NCBI GenBank assembly: GCA_018398815.1
Contig: CM031604.1
Location: 61,755,968-61,819,967 of the forward strand
Reading direction: 5' to 3'
DNA length: 64,000 nucleotides
Source: Conus ventricosus
Taxonomy: Eukaryota; Mollusca; Gastropoda; Neogastropoda; Conidae
The notes under the pieces were generated by a model. The model was not told the DNA's origin. It worked only from the letters and a program-made list of their open reading frames with translations, and did not search any database. The position numbers were made by a program, and so were the translations under genes. Numbering within the stretch: position 1 is the stretch's first letter; every line of letters begins with the position of its first letter. Below are positions 55,206 through 64,000 of the stretch, piece by piece.

Positions 55206-56094
55206 ATGACGAGTGCAATTGCTAAGTATTTTCCAGGCAAGTCAAAGCGATCAAAATCATCAACAATCGTCCGTTAGTGATACTGCCCTAGCCCCGACCC
55301 CATCACGATCGCCAGACCCAGGACAAAAAGAAACCAAGGAAGGAAAGTGTTAGCAGTGAGGGGGTTGAAATGGATATCCAGCAAACTCTAGAAGACATCA
55401 AAACCAACTCATGGCTTTAGCGACGAAAGATGACATAAGTGCACTCCGCCATGACATGATCAGATAACATCAGGCTGGTATATCCGTATCGAGCAGTAAG
55501 AGAGCTCGTGTTTGAGCTAAGAAATGAAAAGGATCCTAGAGTCAGAAATGTAAACAATGGGGAAGAAACAAAGAATTAAGGGATAAACATCGAGCAGTTT
55601 GAAAAACGTAATTCGACTATCCAAAGAGACATTAATGACCAGGAACAGCACGGCCGCCAGTTCAGTGTGAGGGTGTACGGGGTGTCCGAGGTCCAAGGTG
55701 GAAGGGAGACGGTAGAAGACTGCGTGAACAAGTGCACGGACATCTTCACCAACAGGGTCAAGGTGCCAGTGGCCAGGGAGGATATTGAAATGGCACACCG
55801 CACCGGCAAACCAGGCGGCACCAGACCCAGACCGATCATCGTGAGATTCCATTCACGGAGACTGCGGAGTCTGGTTCTGGCAGACCGCCGGAAACTGAAG
55901 AATACGGGCGTGTCGGTGGGGGAGGACTTGACACAGCTGAATTATCAGCTGCTTCGGAGGCCAGTCAGCACTCGGCCACCCTTGCTGCTTGGTCATCAAA
56001 CGGCAAAAATCCTCGTAAAGGTGAAAAATGGAAAAACTGTGAAATTGGACATAAGCATGAACACTGACGGCGAACTAACTAAGGCAATGAAATA
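55206..56094 (+). pseudogene. LINE ORF1 remnant
   Basis: ATG at 55206 opens MTSAIAKYFPGKSKRSKSS, then stops and frame changes follow. From 55667 a frame of 142 codons stays open to 56095: RVYGVSEVQGGRETVED, TNRVKVPVAREDIEMAHRTG, RPRPIIVRFHSRRLRSLVL and GVSVGEDLTQLNYQLLRRP. The VPV-x-x-EDIE-x-AHR-x-G, PIIVRF and EDLT-x-x-NYQLL blocks are typical of the RRM-containing ORF1 proteins of L1/Tx1-type and related LINEs. ORF2 does not follow directly. A plus-strand ORF2 begins at 59.87 kb and could belong to the same or another copy. Confidence 0.75.
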
Positions 56095-56095
56095 G

Positions 56096-59000
56096 TCACG
56101 GTATTATAGGTACTTCGACGTAACAGTGATCTTGTGTGTGTAGACTTTGTCTTGGATTCTACGAAACTTGTTGAAACTGACTTTCAGCTCTGGGCTACCA
56201 TTGTGGTTGTGTGATTGCACTGTGTGATTATTTGATTTCCCTGATCCTACCCTCCAGAAAGAGTGTAAGTAAATTCTAGTATTACACGGGCGCGCGCGCT
56301 GGGTCGTGCGTGTGCGTGCGCGCGCGTGTCCTGCATGTGTGTGTTCGTGTGGGGTGCGCGCGCGCCTGTATGCTGACCTTAGTCTAAAAGAAAAAGAATC
56401 CATTCTAAAAGAAAAAGAAATCCATTCATTACTCGTTTGGTTCTCTGATTTACTGTGTCTATAAGTCCACCATCATATTATAACAAATGTGTAGCTTCCT
56501 TTTTGATCTAATATCACATTGTTGTGAACAGACGTTAAATTAATCAATCAAATCAAATCCTTTTTGATCCCCCCCCCCCCCCCCCCCCCCTTCCCTGCTT
56601 TTCAATGTATACTCTACAGTTGTTCTTTTTCTCGTCTATAACCTGAACTCAGTTCCGCTAACCATTGAATGTGGTGAAATAGATATCACAAATGGAAAAA
56701 AAAATGGTTTCTGCTTGAATATGTGTTGAACTGTACACAATGGTGTCTGTGGAAGGGAGAAATATGCACGTATACTTTGTATTCACTGTTGATTCTATAT
56801 AATGGGAGAAAAGAGGTTTAAAATCATGTTTGATTGTCATGACATGTTCTGACCGATGGTAATACATTGAACTTGTTTATGGCTGATGTGGGCCTATATT
56901 GTGTGTACTCCGTGTCTGTCTATCCTACACGTGTGCGCGCATGCATAGTCGCAGGAACTGAAGGACGTGCGTGCCCGCACTCTTACGGATGCAAGAGCAC
57001 GACACGGTTATGCGCGTCGGTGTGTGTGGGTGTGTGCGAGCGTGCGCGCACGCGCACGGGTGTGCGTGCGTGCGTGCGTGTGTGTGGTGCGTTCGTGTGT
57101 GCGTGCGTTCGTTGTGTGCGTGCGTGTGTGTGTGTGTGTGTGTGTGCACGCGCGCGTCTTGTGTTTGGTATTTTCATTTGATATTTTCCTTAAATACTCT
57201 ATGTGATGCGAACTGTGAATCATCTTTAATGGTATAAACCATATGCTATATGCTTAGCATGTTTGTTTGGATGCACACGAGTGTGCATACGCTCATGCAT
57301 ATGCGTACGCTCATGCGTGTACATACGCTCGTGTGTGCAGATGAGCTGACACTCGTGTGTACAGATTAAGCGGACACACGGGTGCGCGTGCGTCGGGCAC
57401 ACACGCGGGCGTGTGTACCGGGTGTTATGCCGTGCGCGTGTGGCGTGGGCCACCAGCGTGTGGGCGCGCACATGTCGCGGGCGCGGGCGCGTGGGCGTGT
57501 GCGCGCGCGTGCGATGATAAATAACGCAAAAAAGAAAAAAGGAAAAAAAAAGGGAAGGAAGGAAAAAAAAAATGTGCGCGCGTGCGCCTGTGCACCTTTT
57601 TGTGATTTTTATGTATTCGACAGGTGTCTTTTGCGAAGCAGCTATATTACTTACTAGATTTTTTTCTCTCTCAGAGAGGAACGTTTTGTATTTTGAATGC
57701 GATAATGTAATGTGGCTTTTTTATTTTTGTTTTTTATGATACTGGTCAGATCAATCTGGAACTGAACAACAGTATTGATTGTGAGCTTGTCATAGACATT
57801 TTGATTTGTATTGAAGCAGTACGATGATTTTCCTTGGTGAGAGCACGTACAGGCCTCCTTCCACTTCCCTCCCTCTTCTTTCCTCTCTCTCTGTCCCTGT
57901 CTGTCTGTCTATCTCACACACACACACACACTCTCTCTCTCTCTCTCTTCCCAATGCTCATCCACTCTATCTCCCCCTCCGTCCTTTCTCTGCTTCTCCG
58001 TGTTCTTCTTTGTACCTCTCCTTCATAGTCCTCTTCCTCTTCTTTTCCTTTGTTTCTTTCCCATCCCCTGATTCCTCTGCCTCCTCCACCTTCTTCACCT
58101 ACCTCAGTCGCTTTTTCCCCGTCTTTCTCGGACATCTATCCCCATTTGATGTTTATCACCTTATGTGTTTTGTTCATCACTGTTGTTTCTGCATTTGAAG
58201 TATAAGTTTGTTGGGCAGTGTAATCTATGGGAAGGGGGGGGGGGGGGTATTTGAAATGGGGCTTTCATGTATGATACGTTGACGTCACCTTTGATACACT
58301 TGTCTGCATTTTTTTTTTTTTTTTTTAAATCTTTTTTCGATAGACGCCATTCCGCGGACATCCGTGACAGCACGTAGATCTCTTTCCTGCGGGGCAGAGC
58401 GCGCTTCTTGGTCCAACATTTTACACCTTTCCCTGTGCGCTCCTCCGGGTTCCCCCTTGGCCACTTTCGTTAGCTTTCAGGCGGGGGGGTCCCGGCTGGA
58501 GGTGAAACACCGGGAAGATTACATTTGCGCTCGCGTGCGCGCGCGCGCGCGCGTGTGCGGGTGCGTGCGCGCGCACGTGGGTGCGAATTGTCTATCGATT
58601 ACGGTGTTGTGTCAAAGATGTATCATGTTATTGGACCAGGTTCACGGGGTGAAACATGTCTCGATTCCTATGCCCTGTATGTTTACAAACGCCGTCGCTC
58701 CGCCCACCCCTCGTCCCGCTCTCCCCCTTTTTGCCCCCCCCCCCCTCCCTCTCTCCCTCCCCTCCCCTCTCAATGAGAGTCCCTGTGGCGGACGCGGTCT
58801 GACCTGTGAGTCGTGTTATCATGAATGGTTGCATTTGTGATGGTTTACTGAACTGGCTCCAGCTGAACTTTGGCAGCCTTCCCCTTGTTGGTGGTTTTTG
58901 GCCGGACTTGATTTTGTACTGTCTTTGAATGTTTCGTTTTAAACGTTGTATTTTGACTTAAGAATTTCTAGTTTGATGGGGGATTAAGGTATACTGAGGT

Positions 59001-59865
59001 AGAAAATGTCGTCACTAAATTTGCATTTTCATATCTGGTGCGAGGGCGTGCTGTCATGGGGGGGGGGGGGCGGGGGGGGGGAGACGGTCGCGGACGGCTG
59101 GGGGGGGGGGGGGGGGGGGGGGGCGGTTAAAAAAAAAAATAATAAAAAAAGGGGGGAAGAAAAACGCTGAGATGGATGCGTGGTGCGGGCTGAATATGTG
59201 TATTGTGTTCATTGCATGTATTGATCCTTGTGAGCACTGTTCAGAGAGCAACTCCAGGCATGAAATAATTGGGACGCAGTCTGGCTAAATCTCATTCGAA
59301 ACACATATGTGTTCTCGCGCGGACTGGGTGCGCGCGCGCGCGTGCGTTCTTGCGCGCGCGTGCGTGTGCGCATGGTTGCCAAATTCTAAAATGAAAGCAC
59401 GGATAAAACAAAGCCCCTAACTACTTGCCTGTTCCATTCTCTATGAAATTACTAGTGACGTGTGTATGAATTCACAATTGTTGACGTTCATACCTTTTTT
59501 TTTTTTTTTTTTTCCCGTAATGAGTCGCGTTTAAAATTATGCTCACTTTTTCCTCGCTCGCCATAGATGTCAGAGGGAATCTGGTTTTTTTACCCGGTTT
59601 CATATTTTCTTCTTCTTTCTTTTTCTTTTCCTCTTTTCTATTGTGTATTTATTTGTCTTTTCTGTTCTGTCGAGGGTGAGATCACAAATGTATAAAGGGT
59701 TGTCATCTTCCTTGGATGTTCCACTTCAAGTCGAAAGAATATCATGTGTCAAAAGTTTGTTGTGAGGTATACCTCATCTGTTCAATGCTATTTTCCACAT
59801 ATGTGTATTATGTTACAATCTGGTTTCCACGATTGTATTTTTTGTGTTATGCATTCTACATAATT
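56096..59865. other. TG/GCGC-rich and G-tract low-complexity region
   Basis: Alternating purine-pyrimidine DNA at 56288-56370, 56930-57165, 57240-57520, 58525-58580 and 59320-59370; pyrimidine-rich 57850-58110; and G tracts at 58237-58247 and 59057-59123. Open frames in all directions here are repeat artefacts. No gene is recognised. Confidence 0.7.
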
Positions 59866-59866
59866 A

Positions 59867-62800
59867 AGTATGACCAATGTCAAACATTGGAGTCTTTAAC
59901 TATATCCTCTCTAAATTGTCAGGGATTGGGTGATATGAAAAAAGAAGGGATGTCTTCCATTACTGAAGGAAAAACTTTTCTATATATTGTTTGCAAGACA
60001 CTCATTTTAGTAACAAACTAGAAAAATATGAAAACTCAGAATGGGGTTAAAGTGTGTTTGCTTTTTAAATCAAACTCAAGAGGAGTTGCTGTTCTCTTTT
60101 CAAATAACTTCGAATTTAAGGTAACTAAAGTTTCATCCTGATAAAATATGGAAATTTCATACTGGTTCTTTTTTTACTGCTTTTGAGAAAGATTTCCTTT
60201 TGGTGAATGTTTACGGCCTAACATAGGATGATCCAACATTTTATAATACACTTAAGGAAATCATAAAAAGTTACAAAAAATAATAATATAATTGCAGTTG
60301 GCGATTGGAATATCGCATTAAACCCAGATTGTGAAAATATTGTACTTGATAACAATCCAAGAGCCAGAAAAATGCTAGAAAATATGACGGAGAAACTAGG
60401 ATTGACAGACGTCTGGCGAGAAAGCACCCAGAATGTAGGCGTTACAAATTGGCGAAAGCCTACCCACTGAAGCAAAGCCGACTGTTTTTTCTTAATATCA
60501 GATTATTTATACTGGTATTTGATAATGCTGATATTGTCCCTGGATACCGTTCTGACCACTCAATAGTTTTTCACTGCATTTGAAATTCGGTAAAAATGAA
60601 AAGAATCATACTTTTTGGAAATTCAAACTCTTCCTTGCTTAAGGACAAAGAATATGTAGATGTAATTAATAAAGAAAATTATGAATGTGACCAAAGAATA
60701 TCAGCAGATGTCTTCTTATGTGAAACAATAGTGAAATGATACATCTAATGATCAACGAAAATCCCAGACAACTGTTTTTAGATGTCTTTCTTATGAAAAT
60801 AGAGGTAAATACTATTTCGTATGCCACAATGAAAAGAGGATAAATACAGAAACTGAAAAGAAACTGATGCAGAAATTCAAAACTCTGGAGAAGAGAGATC
60901 ATTAAATCAGAACACGAAATGAAAAGTTACTAGAGAAAATCAGAGCTTAGAGCAATTAGAGATACTAAGCTCGAGGGTGTACTATTAAGATCAAAAGCCA
61001 GATGGGTTGCTGATGGTGAAAAAATTTCAAAATATTTCTGTGGCTGAGAAAAGGAATTATATTAGCAAACAAATGACAAAACTCGTAAATAAGCATAATG
61101 AGATAATAGACGATCCAAACGAAAATGTTTAAATGAAGTGAAGACATTTTATGAAAACCTGTTTAAGAGAATGGAACGTTAGAAAAACTGTGCAGTAGAA
61201 AGTTTAGTCAATACCAATTCCAAAACTATCACAGGAACAAAAAGTGATGCTAGCGGTGTAATAACTATTGAGGAAGCAAGTCAAGCTTTAAAATACATGA
61301 AAAATGGCAAAAGTCCAGGCACTGAAGGATTCACTGTAGAATTCTTTAAATTCTTTGAAACAGCTAGGTCCATTTGTTGTGAGGTCACTTTAACGAAGCA
61401 TTTAACATGGGGAAAATCTCATCAACACAGAAGAAGGTCTAATTATTTGTATCCCCAAGGCGACAAACCTAAGGAATTTATTAAAAACTGGCGACCAATA
61501 TCTCTTCTCAACGTGGATATACAAAATAGGATCTTCATGTATTTCCAACAGAATTAAGAACGTCTTACCAACACTTATAACGAGGATCAGACTAGGATTC
61601 ATGCCAACAGATACATAGGAGACAATTAGATTGCTATACGATATGTAAACTATCTGAAAATAAAAATCTTCCTAGCTTACTTCTCAGTATTGATTTTGAA
61701 AAAAGCCTTTGATTCCTTGGATTGGAGTTTTATGTTTAAAGTTTTAAAAGCATATGGATTTGGAGATGGTGTTTGCCACTGGGTTTAAAACTTTTACAAA
61801 GAATCAAATCAACTGTAATTGTAAATGGTCAGATTACACAATGGTTAAAATTGAAAGAGGTTGCAGCAGGTGACCTATTTCTCCATGTTTGTTCATCCTT
61901 TGCGCTGAAAATTTAGCTATCATGATCAGAGAAGACAAATCTTAAAAGGAATTAAGATAAATGGTATTGAACATAAAATTTTGCAGTTCGCAGATGATAC
62001 ACAATTAATTAATGAGGGTGATGAAGAATCGTTTAATCAATCCATATTCATCCTTGACAGATTCGGAGTGTTCTGGTCTGTTTATGAACTATGACAAAAC
62101 ACAGGCAATTTGGCTTGGAAGTAAAAAAATCAAAAGGTATACTGCCCCCATATGAAAATGAATGGAATCCCCAAAGTTCAAAATCTTGGGAATTTGGTTT
62201 TCTCGGATTTTAAACAATTGTGAAACCATAAATTATGATGAAAATTTGCAGAGCGAAAGTATTATTTAATATCTGGACACAACGAACCATCACTCCAGTT
62301 GGGAGAGTGGCTATCTTAAAATCTTGATTCTGTAAAAACTTATACTCTTTGGATCTTGTTGCCAGATCCACTGCAACTTCATACAAAACTTCAAAAACTA
62401 TGCTTTCGATTTGTTTGGAATGGAAAAATGTGACAAAATTTCTAGAAAAACGCAATAAAAATGTGCACAAGGTGGTCTAACATACCTGATATTAGAAAGT
62501 ATATTATGCCTTAATATTCATGGCTCAGAAAATATAAAACAACAAATCATAAATGGTAAAAATTGTTCTGGAAAGTGTACCCTTTTCTTAGATAACTTGG
62601 ATGTTATTGGATCAACATACGCTTTAAATCATACAAATACTAGCTCTTTTGGTATCATGTTTTTAGAGCATATCGAAGTTTTTGTCTCAATATTATTCCA
62701 CACGTCTTTGTGAGCTACTTGAGGAAACCGATTTTTTATAATGAAAATATAACAGAAAGGGAACGCGGTTATTAAGCAAATAGGATAATAGAGAAAGGGA

Positions 62801-63934
62801 TATACTCCATCAGGCACCTTCTGAAGATAATGAGTGAATTTTTCAAACATGGGAATTTATTAGCCACAAACATTTACAGTTTAATTTTATTACATTACAA
62901 TGGCTGGATTTCTTCAATAAAATTCATACATTTAAAAAATGTGGATTTCGATAAATGATAATTTTAATTTCACTCAAGGTATGCCTAACGCGTTAAAATT
63001 CATAGCTAGTACAAATAAAGGTGCGAAAGGATATTATGAATACTTACACTCTTGACAATAACAAACCTAAGTGCTGTTCAGGTGGTCAGCAAAAATGAAT
63101 TTGAATATTTTCCTGGAAGAAAGGTATTTTTTAAAATCAGTAAAATCAGAGATGTCAAACTTAAGTGGCTACAAAATAGAATTATCCATCGAATCATTGC
63201 AACTAATATTGTTTTGAATGCAATGGTGTAATGATACGGTTCAGTGTTCATTTGTAATGAAGAACGAGATGCCATTCAACATTTCTTTTGGGACTGCAAA
63301 TATATACAATTTTCTGAAATCAGTCGAACGTGTATTGCAAGAAAATGTGAACATACTCATGATTTAATAATTTCATTGTAAAACTGGCAATTTTTGGCGT
63401 AGATGAAAAGTTAAATATAGATTCTGTCTTAGAGTTTATAATATGTTTGCAAAAGATGTATATCTATCGATGTAAAATAGAAAAACATGTTCCTGTTATA
63501 TTTTCTTCCTACGGACAACTCAGTATTAGATACAAGATGAAGAACATATCGCTAAAATTAACTATAACGTAGTAGAGTTTATCATAATTGGTATCCATAT
63601 AGATCAATTTCATCACATAACAGACTATAGTTTACTGTTGCTGTTGTTGTTGTTGTTGTTGTTATTATTGCTGTTCTCCCAAACTTACGAACTAAGGGCT
63701 TTGTGTTGTTAAATTCCTTTGACTGGTTAATGCCTCACATGTGAAGATTATTCAGATATGATGGAAAGACTAAGGAAAACAGAAAGTTGTAATCATTTTG
63801 TATGTCGTTTGTTATTTTTAGTCATACCTCCAAATTTAATAGTATAACAGTTCAAAAAGAAGGGAGGAAAATATGCTTGTACATCTGAAAAGAAAAAACC
63901 CTTAAGTCAAAAAAAAAAAAAAAAAAAAAAAAAA
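59867..63934 (+). mobile_element. Decayed Tx1/L1-like LINE ORF2 to poly(A), plus strand
   Basis: Starts near ATGACCAATGTC (about 59871) and TISSLNCQGLGDMKK, the endonuclease N terminus. IIAVGDWNIALNPDCE, KARWVADGEKISKYF, EEASQALKYMKNGKSPGTEG (61270-61330), NWRPISLLN (61487-61515), SIDFEKAFDSLDW with a frameshift in an A run (61690-61735), a damaged RGCRQGDPISP (61859-61885) and an intact FADDTQL box (61987-62010) follow in order. An A run at 63909-63934 ends it, preceded by a GTT microsatellite at 63640-63665. Multiple stops and frameshifts make it inactive. It resembles the minus-strand copy at 16.4-20.7 kb. Confidence 0.87.
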
Positions 63935-64000
63935 GGTCCCCCGATTTGGTATTCTCTGTTTAGGGATTGGTTTAGAATTGTTAGGATTAGTTCACCGTGC

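Noticed and set aside
58364..58840. 158-codon plus-strand frame
   Set aside because: Spans a GCGC/GTGC repeat and C-rich sequence; no domain, and overlapping frames on both strands.

Overview
The window is animal nuclear DNA. It has long introns with canonical GT-AG sites, dense simple repeats, tRNA-derived SINEs, several LINE clades and cut-and-paste DNA transposons. The proteins are clearly metazoan (TAF3, ARL6). The SINE style and the very high CA/CT/GA microsatellite load suggest a mollusc, probably a marine gastropod. That species guess is inference; nothing in the sequence names the organism.

Two host genes can be supported, and they are divergent. On the minus strand, TAF3 (TFIID subunit 3) starts at about 37394 and runs off the left edge. 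Six coding exons join in phase: the histone fold at 37.3 and 35.0 kb, a linker exon at 30.5 kb, a large charged exon at 11.1-9.4 kb, a small exon at 4.2-4.0 kb, and a Pro/Ser/Lys-rich exon at 3.2-2.1 kb. The last exon stops exactly where the PHD finger should begin, so the PHD exon(s) must lie beyond position 1. On the plus strand, an intact, intronless ARL6/BBS3 coding sequence lies at 42435-43010.

Most of the rest is mobile DNA. Three DNA transposons with terminal inverted repeats (TIRs) beginning CAG and 6-7 bp target-site duplications (TSDs) sit in TAF3 introns: A at 11248-12811, B at 29422-30393 and C at 31903-34427. A and C each encode the N-terminal zinc-finger and helical part of a hAT-like transposase and show no catalytic domain. 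Two decayed Tx1/L1-like LINEs lie at 16.4-20.7 kb (minus) and 59.87-63.93 kb (plus), and a LINE ORF1 remnant is at 55.2-56.1 kb. CR1/L2-like LINE tails at 39.2-41.8 kb are interrupted by tRNA-headed SINEs, and a third SINE is at 45.7 kb. A ~700 bp repeat family occurs at 31.1 and 49.8 kb, with a partial copy at 4.7 kb. Several minisatellites, an inverted pair of GTTCCCC arrays and many long poly(C)/poly(G) tracts complete the picture.

Several conserved exons carry single-base frame breaks, often in homopolymers, and 5.9-8.5 kb and 14.3-16.1 kb look like poorly polished consensus. Frame breaks here should be read first as possible sequence error rather than biology.
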